Origin: Oenanthe sinensis
Lineage: Eukaryota; Streptophyta; Magnoliopsida; Apiales; Apiaceae
Assembly: GCA_028671895.1 (NCBI GenBank)
Contig: CM053806.1
Coordinates: 25,865,001 to 25,929,000 of the forward strand
Length of the DNA stretch: 64,000 nt
Direction of reading: 5' to 3'
Both the position numbers and the translations under genes were made by a program. This document shows, piece after piece, positions 42,963-55,498 of this stretch. Under the pieces are notes generated by a model. It was not told the origin of the DNA. It searched no databases and was given only the letters and a program-made list of their open reading frames with translations. Each line of letters begins with the position of its first letter. Within the stretch, counting starts at the first letter, position 1.

Positions 42963-45900
42963 ATGGCTAGAGACGAGGAGGAGAGTGGAGGTGAGATAGA
43001 GGAGAGATTGATAAACGAAGAGTACAAGATATGGAAAAAGAACACGCCGTTTCTCTACGATCTTGTCATTACTCATGCTCTTGAATGGCCTTCTCTTACT
43101 GTCGAGTGGCTCCCGGATCGTGAAGAACAACCCGGAAAGGATTACTCTGTTCAGAAGATGATTCTCGGTACTCATACTTCTGAAGATGAGCCTAATTATC
43201 TTTTGCTTGCTCAGGTTCAACTTCCTCTTGAAGATGCTGAAAATGATGCCCGTCATTATGATGATGACCGGGCTAATCTCGGTGGGTTTGGTGCTGCCAA
43301 TGCTAAGGTGAATATAACTTCTTTCGTTGTCGAATATCTGTTGAAATTGTTATGGCTTTTGAATTGGATAATTGAGTTTGAGGTTTACACAAGAAGCTTA
43401 ATTTGTGAAGAAAGGACTCCAAACACTTGAGGATAATAGATTGTTCTTTAACAGAAGCTGAATTATCCTTGACATCCTATGTTACCGAGAGTCAGGTTCT
43501 TTGTTTTTAAGATATTTAGGGTTCTTTGATATCGGGTGAGGGGACTCGGCATGAAAGCTTAACACTGGTAAAATGTTATATAGATTTGTTTACTGTACAT
43601 TCGTAATTTTGTAAAGATAGTGGCTACTACACATAAATCACGTACACTTGACTAGGTATGTTAATTTGTAGAATAATCAAAGAAAAACATAGAAACATGT
43701 ATTCCTTTGACCTTTTTATCAATAAATATGTTCTCACGAGATATGGGAATGAGGACAAAAATCGAAACTCAGGGTGATGGAGTTCATAGTTCATTTACAC
43801 TCCTGTATTCCTGGTACAAGGGAATTAGGTGCAAATCTAAGGTAAATTTCATGCATGCACGTTAATACTGCTGAGAAGAGTATGATATGGGGAGTGTAGA
43901 CATGTGTTTTTTCATTTGTTGCATGTGGCACGTTGTCCAGCTGCATTCTAATTCTTTATGTGGGTCGAGGTTTGCATAAAGAGGCAAAACATGTATTTCT
44001 TGACCCAAAAATAGTGAAAGTGGAAACAGCCGTCTTTAGATAAATTAACATGAGAGGCGGTTTCAAAACTGAATTTTAAAAGAAACCAGAAAGTATGTAT
44101 ACATACCGACAAATTTAATCTTTACTAAAAAGATATTTATGATATCCACTAGGGATATTATTTTTTTGTCAATATTAATCTTTGTATGTTCTTTTGTTGG
44201 TTTTTGAGGTGATGAGTTGATAATTGCATCATTAACAGTTTCTAATGTTTATCTAAATGGAAACTTATGCTCAGGTGCAAATCATTCAACAAATCCATCA
44301 TGACGGAGAGGTTAACAGGGCACGCTATATGCCGCAGAATCCATTTATTATTGCCACTAAGACTGTAAGTGCAGAAGTATACCTGTTTGATTATAGCAAG
44401 CATCCATCTAAGCCTCCTCTAGATGGTGCATGTAATCCAGATTTGAGGTTACGGGGCCACAACACTGAAGGGTACGGGTTGTCCTGGAGTCCATTCAAAC
44501 AGGGCCATTTGTTAAGTGGTTCCGATGATGCTCAGATATGCCTCTGGGATGTTAATGCTTCTCCGAAAAATAAGGCACTAGATGCCATGCAAATATTTAA
44601 GGTATGTTTCCTAATTTTTGTATCATACATATGATGATCAATGAAATCACATGTAGAAAATTTTAGAAACATGTGGCAGGTATGACACAATATACCTACT
44701 GATCATCGGACTTGTTTTTATTATTTATTTGGTAGTTTATAAATTTATTCTATAAACGTGTTGGGTTATTTTGAGAACCCCAAAATTTTAAGCCTATTTG
44801 GTTATTGGTTATTGTTTAATTTTTTGGGCCATTGTGTATTTAAGGAGAGAAGCCAGACGAGGCAACAAGGGGGTCTATTTTTACAAATTTAAGAAAATTT
44901 TAATATTTAGAAGTCAAAATATGTTAGCTTCAGGTGAAGGTAAATAACATTCAAATAACTAAACGTCACATTGACCGCATAAAAAGTGTAGGGTGAATCT
45001 TTAGATGTTAAATGCAATTTTCGAGAACATCCAAATTAGAAGAGAGAATCTTTAGATATTAAATACAATTTTCTAGAACATCCAAATGAGAAGAGAGAAG
45101 CTTGGCCGTCAGTCTAAGCGTCTCTTGAGTTCTGAGGAGTCGTGTGGTGTGAGGATGCTATATAATCATTGAAGGGTTTTTTGCCATTACTTCTATTATT
45201 TTATTTTTCTTAGGGATAGTTCATGGTTAAGGTTAGTTTTAATTTTAAAATTTTCGGTCAAAATTTGGTTAGTCGAGGAAAAGGGATCACCTTACTAAAC
45301 TTTCCTCGCTTCGTTTATGTGAGGTGGTATTACCTCACATATTCCTTGTTTAATTATATTTTTTTCTTGCTTTTGATAACACTGCTTGGGCTTCTTCCCT
45401 CTTGTTAACAATATAATTACCGGGATTTCAGGTATACTAGTTTTACTACTGATTAAGTGTTACTACATCAATTGTAGCTCTTGTGAGAGATAGTTTTTCT
45501 ATTTCTTGATATTTTCTTAAAAATAGATACATGAAGGAGTTGTGGAAGATGTAGCATGGCATCTGAGGCATGAATATTTATTTGGGTCCGTTGGGGATGA
45601 TCAATATCTGCATTTATGGGATCTCCGGACTCCTTCAGTGACCAAGCCTATTCAGTCAGTAATTGCTCATCAAAGTGAGGTTCGTATTAGAGTTTTCTGA
45701 GTCACAATACTTATCTATTGGAACATGTTTTTTGCATATGTATATGACCAAATGTATGTAGATTTAAATACCTGTTGGAGCTCTTTTTCAATTGGGTATT
45801 TTCATCCGAGATATTTTAGTTATGTCGTCTGTCTTTATACTTTTGAATTACAAATGCAGTCCTAAACTAAACTATTTGTTCCATGTCAATGTTTAATTGC

Positions 45901-47036
45901 TACTGAGAATTGGCAATCCTATTAAAAAATTTGTCCATTTTGACATTTGAAAGTTAATGCAGAGTCCATATTTCCTGTTCATCTTGATGCTTCCTTTCTT
46001 TTTTCTTCTGCTTGATTTGAAGCGCAAATTGTTAACATTCGAAAAATCCTGGACTCATTCTTAAGAAGTTGGATGCCGGTTATGTGATAAGGTGTTTAGG
46101 GCTGTAGGTCTTTATAATTGTAGTCCTACAGGACATTTGTTGATGTATGTCGTCCTATAAAGAATCATGTGTTATATATTTTACAGTTGTGATAGTAAAA
46201 ATTACTCTCAAATTGGATATTCTGGCTTCGACTTGAATATTTTTTACAAAACACAGCATAAGAGAAATCGAATGTAACGTTGTTTTGTTCAGAGGAATAT
46301 ACAAAAATATATCAAAACGTTTCTTTGTAGGTGAACTGCTTAGCATTTAACCCTTTCAATGAATGGGTTCTGGCGACGGGCTCGACCGATAAGACAGTCA
46401 AGTTGTTTGATCTTCGCAAGCTCTCCAATGCGCTTCATACCTTTGATTCTCACAAGTAAGAGGCCTTCATTGCTTGTGTTACGACTGCCATTACGTAATC
46501 TATCATGCCAAACTCCTTCACATTACTTTGCATATATTCTGAACTAATCTTACTGATATGAACAACAGAGAGGAGGTTTTCCAAGTTGGGTGGAGTCCCA
46601 AGAATGAAACAATATTAGCTTCATGTTGTCTGGGTAGGAGACTGATGGTGTGGGATCTTAGCAGGTACATGTGTGATTTTTCTTTTTGAACAGTTTGTTT
46701 TATTCAATTTTATCAGTAAAAACGTAGTATGTGGATTGATGCAGGGGATAGTTCTATACCATGAATAATTTATTAATATTCTGTTCTTTCTACCTCTACA
46801 GAATTGACGAAGAGCAAACACCAGAGGATGCTGAAGATGGCCCACCAGAACTGCTGTTCATACACGGTGGTCACACAAGCAAGATTTCAGATTTTTCATG
46901 GAACCCATGTGAAGCGTGGGTAATTGCAAGTGTCGCGGAAGATAACATACTTCAAATATGGCAGATGGCGGAGAACATCTACCATGATGAAGATGATCTA
47001 CCTGGTGATGATCTGGCAAAAGCCTCTGCTGGCTAA
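42963..47036 (+). CDS. MSI1: MSI1-type WD40 histone-binding protein (RbAp46/48 family), six exons
   Basis: Exons 42963-43307, 44275-44601, 45527-45679, 46331-46455, 46569-46664 and 46802-47036, all with GT-AG introns, join to 1281 nt (426 aa plus stop). The length is close to Arabidopsis MSI1 (424 aa) and the sequence matches that family almost throughout. The N-terminal CAF1C/H4-binding helix region (E-E-R-L-I-N-E-E-Y-K-I-W-K-K-N) is in exon 1; WD repeats with G-H...W-D endings follow, e.g. S-G-S-D-D-A-Q-I-C-L-W-D, and an acidic tail closes it. Known partners of the family are CAF-1 (with FAS1/FAS2), PRC2 and histone deacetylase complexes, binding H3-H4 in the nucleus. No lesions seen. MSI1 is preferred over MSI2/3 from near-identity of motifs, by memory only. 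Confidence 0.95.
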
Positions 47037-47759
47037 GTGGCCCCCGTTTAGATAGCCTGTAAAACCGTATAAGCTATTGGTCCTAAATAGTGTTTTTCCC
47101 TTGCCGTAATGGTTGTATTGCAATAGTGATTTGTGTGTATTAAAATTGTCTCTAAGATATCTGCTGATTTCTGTGTTGCTAGTGCAGTATTTGGTAGCAT
47201 ATTATTAGTAGTGGATTTGCAAATTAGTTCAGCTGTGATGTGCATACATATCCATGAGCTAGTAGTCCATGCATATTGAAAATTCTCACTTGTCATGTGC
47301 TGCTTTTCCTATGTCACCTAATTTTTCTTTCTGATCTTTGTTTTGCTAAAAAAACAGACATCTGTCTCAATTTTCTCAGATCTAACAAAGTTGGTGTGAA
47401 ATTTCATAAGGTTTGTTAGGAATAATTTTGTGCAACTGTTGTTAAATTTAATCAAGGATTACATTCGATTTCCCGAGCTTCTGAACTGAAAAGTGGTGGA
47501 TCTGTTTCAGTTCTGTGTGAGCGATCATCTTCGAGGAAGGATTTGCATAGGAACAGATTGAGTTAAGTTCTAGCTGCCTGTTGACACCCACTTTTTCAAC
47601 TGTCTGCATATATGCATCAATGTCAAGACATGAACAAGATTGAGGATGACATAAAAACATTTGATATAAAGCTATTGACATGACGAGAACAGGAAGGAGC
47701 ATGACTCGGTTCACTACTGCTCAACTACTTTTAGAAAATAGGAGATAAGAAGATAAGGC
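47037..47759. other. MSI1 3' region and intergenic DNA
   Basis: The 3' UTR probably ends within about 250 nt. A minus-strand ORF at 47714-47448 (88 codons) begins with a hydrophobic signal-like stretch but has no recognised family; I do not call it a gene. Confidence 0.4.
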
Positions 47760-50613
47760 TCACCAATATTTTAGGATCGTGGAGCAGAACGTGGGAGAAG
47801 AATTAGCAACGGGAAAATGAATTATATCTCTATATTTTAGATAAATATTCAAGAGATACATATCATTCATAATTCACATATTCACAAAAACACATACACG
47901 AAGGGATTTTCCGCGTCACCAAAGTGCTCTTCTCTTTTTTTACTTTCTGTTTTTAGCACGTTTAATTTCTATTATTATTATTAGCTTGTTACCCTTCAAA
48001 AATCTAGTACAAACAGTTGACGCCGTCTGGGGGAAAACGAGCTAATAATCTATACACTACGCTACAATGGAAGGAAATCCTCCGCACGGATGAAGGTCAA
48101 GCCAACAGAATGAACCTAACGAAAACGAAGGCATGATCTCATCAATAAAGAAATTACAATCAGACATGGATGCATTACGTTCAGAAAATGAGGATTTAAG
48201 GAGAGAATTGTCCATTGTGAAATCAAACAACAAAAGTGCTTCACGACAAACAATACCAAGCGTGGTATAACGTCTTAATTGGGATGAGGAAGAAGGAGAT
48301 GATCGACGAGAATAGATAGAGGAACTGACGGCAAATGCAGACACAAACAAAGACACACCATGACGGACAAGGCGAACAATGAACGTGAAAATGATAGGGA
48401 GAAGTCTAGCATAAAGTCAAGACATAAAATCTCAAAGTCACATGGTGTCACGTCAGAGTCTGTCAAACAAGAGTTACAAGAGATGAGAGAGTTAATCCAA
48501 TGAATTCCCGGTGTCCCAAAGCCATTAGAAAAGGCTACACCTACTAGTTATCCTGATTCACCGTTCGCTGACAGCATAGCCCTTATGGACAACCTAAAGC
48601 GGTTCTCAGAACCAAACATGAAGATGTACGACGTTTCAGCGGATCCATAAGAACACATTGCACAGTATAAACAACGAATGTTCACAGTCCCCAAACCTAA
48701 AGAATTACGAGAACTATGTATGTGCAAATGTTTTGATCCTACATTGACAAGTCCAGCCTTTCAATGGTTTGTGGGGTTATCCAACGGCATCATTGGGTCT
48801 TTTGCTGTTCTAGTGGATGCCTTCAATGTACAATTTATAAGTAGTAGGCAATTCGAGAAGACAACAAGTGATCTATACCGAATTGTCCAAAGGTATAGAG
48901 AACCAATACGGGATTATTTGACAAGGTTTAATAAGGAGAAGGTGTCCATAACAAACTGTGATGTCCCAGCAGTAATAGAAGCTTTTCGTAGAGGGTTGAT
49001 AATGGACTTACCTTTATATGACGAGTTAACAAAGTATTCGTGCAAGACAATGGATGTTGTGCAGGCAAAAGCCACAGCATAGGTGAGACTAGAAGAGGAT
49101 ATGAGGGAAGATGATGATAACTACTACCACCATAACAGAAAGGTGACTATACAGAAAGCAAGAGATTACATGCCATATGCAAGGAGTGGACGAGATGTGC
49201 AACATGTAAATTCTTTGCAGGGACAGATGGATTGGATAAAGGCCCCAACCTACCTCCAACATTTGACAACTACAAGTTTAACGTCAGTCCATCCACTTTG
49301 GTATGTGAATTCAATAAATTGGGTGATGTTGTCAATTGGTCTGTGAAATCAAACAAACCCAAGGCCAATCCAGAATTCAGACTATGGTGTGATTTTCATG
49401 CTGACTATGGACATAAAGCCTATGATTGTGTTGCCTTGAGAAAAGAAATACAAACACTAGTCAAGAGGGGATACCACAACACGACAGCTTGGTGATATCA
49501 TTACTAATAGGGAATTACCTCATCAAAAGAATTCTAGTTGACAATGGAAGTGCTGTGAATATAACGATGATGAGAACCTTGCAACAAATAGGATTGACGG
49601 AAACTGATAAGTTGAAAAAGTCCACTACGCTGGTTGGATTTAGTGGTGAGACTAAAAGGACAGTTGGGGAAATATCTCTACCAATATATGCACAAGGGGT
49701 CAAATTGATCCATAAATTTTTGGTCATTGATGGCCACTCTACGTACAACATAATCATGGGAAGACCCTGGATACATGATTTAAAGGCCATCCCATCAACA
49801 TACCATCAAGTGATAAAGTTTCCGACACCATGGGGGTACAACAAATTCGGGTGATCAAATTACAGCTGGGGAATGCTACAAGACTTCCCTCAAACCCACA
49901 ACACAAAGGAAAAGAGACACCAAATATAACGTCAAGAAACCTAGAAAATTTGACGGAGATTGATTTGACGACATGAGAAAAGAAGGTGGTAGTAGGTGAA
50001 GACGTGCCTCCTGAGATAGAGGCAAACTAGGTGGAGTTTTTGACAGAATGGTTAGATGCATTTGCATGGGAGCATGATGACATAACAGGGATAAGTCCTG
50101 ACATCATCACGCATAAACTCAATATTGATCCAAACCACATTTCTATTCAACAAAAAAAGAGGAAGTTTGGACCAGAAAGAAACAAAATCATTAATAAAGA
50201 GGTAGACAGATTACTGAAGGCTGCAATGATCAAAGAAGTGAATTATCCCAAGTGATTGGCCAACGTCGTGATAGTACAAAAGAAAAACGGTAAGTGGAGA
50301 GTTTGTGTCGACTGCACTGACTTCAATAAAGCATGCCCTAAAGATCCGTATCCTCTACCACATATTGACACCATGATTGATGCAAAGGCAAGACACGAAT
50401 TGTTAACATTGTTGGACGCATCTAGTGGCTTTAATCAAATCCAAATGCACCCGTCAGATTCAGAGAAGACAACCTTTGTGACTGACAGGGGATATACTGT
50501 TACTTTGCCATGTCGTTTGGACTAAGAAATGCAAGTGCTACATTTCAATGAATTGTGAATAAAATGTTCAAGGACCAAATTGGTCGTACGATGGAGGTGT
50601 ACATTGACGACAT
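47760..50613 (+). mobile_element. broken Ty3/gypsy element (Tat/Ogre-type), 5' part
   Basis: A probable LTR end (ACAAACA at about 48013) is followed by GACGCCGTCTGGGGGAA, the leader typical of Tat-group elements. Gag, protease and the start of RT follow in order with many stops and frameshifts. The copy stops at 50613, inside RT, where a copia LTR begins; the remainder of pol is absent. The 5' LTR start cannot be set. Confidence 0.7.
48067..50613 (+). pseudogene. gypsy gag-protease-RT remnant
   Basis: Gag (retrotrans_gag type) is clearest at 48678-49082 with F-Q-W-F and Y-R-E-P-I-R-D-Y-L-T-R-F. A zinc-finger-like C-D-F-H...H-K-A-Y-D-C follows near 49390-49430, protease with L-V-D-N-G-S-A near 49540 and G-R-P-W near 49760, and RT with W-R-V-C-V-D-C-T-D-F-N-K near 50297, L-D-A-S-S-G-F-N-Q and Y-I-D-D-I-V at 50600-50613. 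Stops at 49080 and 50253 and frame changes near 49240 and 49430 make it dead. Confidence 0.8.
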
Positions 50614-51490
50614 TGTTAGGTATGAGTTTCATGTTAAGTTAATCAGAGGGGGGTGAATGATTACTTTAAAATTTTTGCTTGATCTGTTTAACTGATGTAG
50701 CTAGTTTATAAAATGTGTTTGTATAAAAGAGAAATGCGGAATTAAAGAATCAATCACACAACACACAGTTTAAACTTTCAATCTAATGTATATTAGATTT
50801 TGGTTTGCTACAATCTGAGATTAGAACTTAAATCTCAGCTTCTTGTTCTAGAGAGAAAAACAAGAATTTGAACAATACGCACTCTTTTTCTTTTTTTCTC
50901 ACCTTACTGCAAAGCACACTATATTCTATATAGACAACATGTCGTTTTAACTCCACATACTTTTGCAGACAGTGTTAGCTAAAACTAGAATAGTACAAAT
51001 GAAACTTTACAAAACACTTCATTCCATTTCTAGCTTAGTCTTAAGACTTGACAGTTCTTTACATCTGCACACAGCTTCTATTTTTTGTCTTGCTTGTTTC
51101 TCCTAGCTTCATTGTAGACTTATCATCATCTATTCAGGTTTGACTGATCCTAAACAGAAAAGTGATGCACAATCTTGTCTTTTGCTTCTGTAATTTTCCT
51201 TGAAATCTGCCCTTTAATTCATTCGAGTTCTTTATAAATAATTCAAAGTAATGTTATGTACTTGGACTTCTCGAACTGTTCAAGTTTTGTCACTTCTCGA
51301 ATGATTGAGACTTCTCGAATGATGAGACTTCTCGAATGAGCCATCTTTTACACTTCTTGAATGAGAGATAACCTGACTTCTCGAATGATACATAGCTTGA
51401 CTTCTCTAATTGTTTCCATACTGAGCTTCTCGAACTAATTACTTCCTTTACTTCTCGAATGATCATTTTCTTCACTTCTCAAATGATCTT
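50614..51490 (-). repeat. copia LTR relic inserted in the gypsy RT
   Basis: On the plus strand it begins TGTTAGGTATGAG and contains AGAGGGGGGTGAATGA, matching the edge of the LTR at 13351 (GAGGGGGTGAATGA). About 51270-51480 is an array of ACTTCTCGAATGA-like units. The other end fades near 51490; it is a partial LTR. Confidence 0.6.
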
Positions 51491-52004
51491 CCCAAATCGA
51501 TTACTTATGATAATAGTTAAAAATTAATTTATTCTTTAAAACATGGAAACCTGATTTTATCTAAAAAAGTTTTTATACTAAAATTTTTATCTAAAAAATT
51601 ATTTTTAAATTTACTAAACACTTTCTAATATACTTTTTAACAAAAAAATTATTTTATTTAATTGAAAATATATTTAATATAATATAAAAAAGTGTGTTAT
51701 TTTGTTGGAAATCCCAAACCAAGCTAATTTAGTTGGAAAATAATAAAATATATTGAATAAAAATAATGGAGACGAGTCCCGTAAGAATTTCTGAAGCGAT
51801 GGGAATGGGATAGTGTACAGTGTACTGGTGGTAAAAAAAAGGAGAATTGCCCGCCCGCTCCCCTCTATTCCGATCTATCCGCCCTAACTTGTATGTATCT
51901 CTCATTTCTGTATCTATCGTTCCTTTAAAAAAAAGTCTGTAATCGTAGTTAAAGATCAAGGGGCATGTGATTCTCTTCTTTTTTACTAATTCTCTCCCCC
52001 CCCC

Positions 52005-52035
<31 letters not shown>

Positions 52036-52254
52036 CAAGTTTCATTTCTTTATTTATATCTAACTGTCTTGTGCCCCTGATTCCTCACGTTCTATTAATA
52101 TTTACTTATTCTTATCTGTTTTTCAGGTCCACATATATTTATGTATATTTAGATCAACAACATAGTGATACTTGTTGTGTATCATAAGCAGCGTTTGGGT
52201 CTCTTCCACTAGCTTCCATCCGATCTAGATTTGATTAAAGCTTGTGCAACTCTA
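51491..52254 (+). promoter_or_regulatory. DUF1644 gene upstream region and probable 5' exon
   Basis: A compound C10/(CT)8/(AT)7 microsatellite lies at 51996-52035. Pyrimidine patches near the start site are common in plant promoters. The sequence after it (about 52040-52254) is the likely 5'UTR exon, ending at a GTACGT donor at 52255. Confidence 0.4.
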
Positions 52255-53451
52255 GTACGTTTCTTTACTAATTTTCTAAATGTTTATTAGCTTCTAAATT
52301 TATATTAGATACTAAGATTTTTTTATTTTGTTATTTTGATTGTTTCTGCTCTTAATGAGGTATCACAATTATGGGTAATTTTGTAAGATTTATGATTGAT
52401 TTAAGATTTTTGTTAGAGCAATTATTTTTTAATCCGATGATATCCGGTTTGTAGTTAAATTGTAATTTCGTGTATACGAGTTCTGACATTGAGTTAGGAG
52501 CTCCCATTATACCTTTTTGTGCAAATGAATTTGCACTAAATGTGTGTAATGAGTTCAAATTTATAAGTTGTTTGTTTGAATATCCGCTGCCTATGTTCTG
52601 AATTCGTTGTGCATACATAACAGTGATCTGAGGTATTATTAGTAACCCACACTTCGTAAAAGAATTTATTTATATATACCTTCTTAATTTCTTTTCTAAT
52701 GATTATTAAGCTGCTCCTTTGTTATGACCAAAGAGGTAATAGTATGTTGCTGTTAATTACTTTACTGCAGAATATATTTTGTTTTGTTCGCACCCAAGTG
52801 AAACAACAAATAAAGTACGTGGGGATTGATATGCCTTCAATTAGTTCTGTTGACCATATTTGTTAGACATTTACATGGGGATACAATGCCACATTTTTTG
52901 GATTTTAACGATTAGTTAGGATAGTTGATACTTTTCCTGCCACTTCTGTTTTGATTTTTGGACGGTGGTAGATGTGCTTTTTATCAATATAATCAAGCAA
53001 TATATATGCAATATGCTTATTGCACTATAACAATTTATGGTTCTTTTCTTATTGATTAAAAATATATTATTAATAAATACACGAGAATTACATATTTTGG
53101 TAAGCTAATGTCAAAAATCTTTTAACAACTTACTTTTGAAAGATCATTCATAATTTGGTCATTCCTGTTAATTTTACAATGTTATGCTGAAGTATATCAC
53201 ATTTTCTCATTGTATGGCATGAATTCTTTGATTTGTTGAAAGAGAAATCTCTTATTAGTGCTAGGATTTTTTCATAGGAGTATTTTGAGTATATTTTATA
53301 TGAACTTAACTTGGTATACAGATAACATCATTTGTATGCTGTGATGAATTATGTGATTATTTAGAAGATATGATTATTACTCTTTTTTAATATGTGCCAT
53401 GTTTGGAAATTAACCATCTTTTTCAACATGAAATCATTGAATGACTTTCAG
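52255..53451 (+). other. probable 5'UTR intron of the DUF1644 gene
   Basis: A donor GTACGT at 52255 and an acceptor TGACTTTCAG ending at 53451, eight bases before the ATG, delimit 1197 nt of T-rich DNA. The exact donor is inferred; no transcript evidence is available. Confidence 0.4.
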
Positions 53452-53459
53452 CTCTAGAA

Positions 53460-54530
53460 ATGGCAAAAAGTACCAGGGGTAGAAGCAGGACTGCCTCCCG
53501 TCAATTCAGGCCAACTCCATACCCCTTGTGTTATCGTAGAAGGCGGATTTCAGACAACCTTATTCAACGGAAATGCTCTAAAGCTTTGGAGAAAGACTGG
53601 AAATATGCAACCTGCTCGGTATGCATGGAATATCCACACAATGCTGTGCTGCTTCTATGTTCTTCCCATGACAAGGGTTGCCGCCCCTACATGTGTGGCA
53701 CCAGCTGCCGCTATTCCAACTGCCTTGAGCAGTATAAGAAAGCTTACACAAAAGCCCAACCTTTGTCTGATTCTATTGATAGTTCAGAGAGAGATGCAGC
53801 TTCAAGCTTGTCTGTTCAGAAGTGTCAAGTGGAGCAGCTTGCATGTCCACTTTGCAGGGGGCAGGTGAAAGGATGGACCGTTGTAGAATCTGCACGTGCA
53901 TTCCTAAATGCTAAAAAGAGAACCTGCATGCAGGAGAAGTGCTCTTTTGTTGGAACATACAAGGAGCTTCGGAGACATGTGAGGGCAGAGCACCCTTCAG
54001 CAAGGCCACGAGAAGTGGATCCTGTTGACGAGCAGAAATGGAGGAGGCTTGAGCATGAACGTGAGCGTGATGATGTAATCAGCACAATAACATCATCAAT
54101 GCCGGGGGCTATGGTTTTTGGTGATTATGTCATAGAAGGAAGTCATTATGTTGACACTGATGAAGAAGATGGTTTTGATGCAGATGTTGTTGATGGAAAT
54201 GCAGATTTTGAGATTGGAATTGATAGAAACTTGGTTAATGTCTTTCTCCTTTTACATGCCATTGGGCCAGCAGGGGATTCTGGTTCTAACGGTGCAACGA
54301 ACAGACAGGCCATGGATTCCAACCGGGCATATGATGGAGATACTCTTGTTCATCATCCTGCCCCTCTCGATGGATTTGATTCCGCCGCGGATCTAGATAT
54401 TGACAGTAACGAGGATAATGATGATAACGGCAATGCTAGTGGTACACTTTTTAGTCGTCTGCATCGTCAGGGGAGGGTCTTGTTGGGAAGGTCTGTCAGG
54501 AGACAGAACAGGGAAACTAATGGGAGGTGA
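53460..54530 (+). CDS. DUF1644 zinc-finger-like protein, 356 aa
   Basis: A single open exon from ATG 53460 to TGA 54528. After a basic N-terminus comes the DUF1644 core: C52-x2-C55, C67-x2-H70, C74, C79, C83 and C88, then A-C129-P-L-C132-R-G-Q-V-K-G-W, and a C2H2-like C155-x4-C160...H172-x4-H177. The spacing suggests two or more bound zinc ions in a RING-like fold. The C-terminal half is acidic and low in complexity, ending in an Arg-rich stretch. Family members in plants are nuclear or stress-related proteins of unclear biochemistry (rice SIDP proteins are examples). Likely expressed: intact, with plausible promoter and 5'UTR intron. Which paralogue it is cannot be told here. Confidence 0.9.
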   Translation: MAKSTRGRSRTASRQFRPTPYPLCYRRRRISDNLIQRKCSKALEKDWKYATCSVCMEYPHNAVLLLCSSHDKGCRPYMCGTSCRYSNCLEQYKKAYTKAQPLSDSIDSSERDAASSLSVQKCQVEQLACPLCRGQVKGWTVVESARAFLNAKKRTCMQEKCSFVGTYKELRRHVRAEHPSARPREVDPVDEQKWRRLEHERERDDVISTITSSMPGAMVFGDYVIEGSHYVDTDEEDGFDADVVDGNADFEIGIDRNLVNVFLLLHAIGPAGDSGSNGATNRQAMDSNRAYDGDTLVHHPAPLDGFDSAADLDIDSNEDNDDNGNASGTLFSRLHRQGRVLLGRSVRRQNRETNGR

Positions 54531-55115
54531 GAAGGTTTGACAGGTACGTGATAAATAGGGATGGGAAAGAAGCAAATATGACAAATTTAGGTGTGCCTGT
54601 TAAACAATGGAATACAAGTGTTGAGAGGACTTCTAACATCCTCATGGTTATTTTCAAGATAATAGTAGATAGAAGATTGTTGTAACATGTTATTTATATT
54701 TGTAATTCCGTAATTTCCCTCTCCTGATGTGTGCATTTGTAAACATTCTTACCTTTATGTATAACTGATAACCAATGTAAAGTTTCTGACTCCCAAACGA
54801 TTGGGCCAGGGTTTAGCCGGGTAAATAAGCTAATTCATTATTGTACTACATGTCAACTTTTATTTTGGTCATATGGTCAAAAAATTTTACAGTCAAACAA
54901 AACACTTTTAAGTACTACAAATTTTCAAATTCATTGCAGCCATCTATTCAGTCAATTGAACTAACCGAATGCTGGAATGCTTGTGTGGTAGATGACATGG
55001 CATACCTGTTTAGCTTATATTGCTGGCTCCATTTCGGTCATGGTACAGAGACCGAATTCATATATCAAATATAGCACAAATGTTCAATTGTTTTCAAGAA
55101 TGGTACAGCTAACCC
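54531..55115. other. DUF1644 3' region and intergenic DNA
   Basis: The 3' UTR probably ends between 54680 and 54780. A 77-codon ORF at 54841 has no recognisable content. Confidence 0.4.
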
Positions 55116-55175
55116 CCGATTTTGGCGAACACAGCTAAATGAGTAATGTAGGTGTATTAAGCTTATTAGTTAGTG

Positions 55176-55336
55176 TGTTTGCCCGGTTCAACGGCGAACA
55201 TTTTACGAAATTTAATTATTGTGTTTGCATTTTCCCATGACGAACAGACAAAAATATTCATTGTTGTGTATGCAGGTTCCGGTGGCGAACACATTAAAGA
55301 AAATTCAATTCTGTTTGCAGTGTGGCACGACGAACA
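55176..55336 (+). repeat. four 45-46-bp tandem repeats with inverted-repeat cores
   Basis: Cores at 55176-55200, 55222-55246, 55267-55291 and 55312-55336 each start TGT(T/A)TGC and end (G/A)CGAACA, so their ends can pair, with a G-U pair. Part units occur at about 55116 and 55482. Just downstream, AACCAAAA and TTTTGGTT form another small inverted repeat (about 55354-55377). The array lies upstream of the plant-mobile-domain gene. Confidence 0.8.
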
Positions 55337-55498
55337 CATGTGAATAGACTGACAACCAAAACGACATCATTTTGGTTGATAGTTTTAAAACCTAAATTAA
55401 AAGCAGCAGCCACACAAACATCCTAGCAACAGCCGCACATAGCTTTCTCCCTCTTTGCAGTCACCGAAGAAGGCCAGTTGCCACCGGCGAACACAGCA

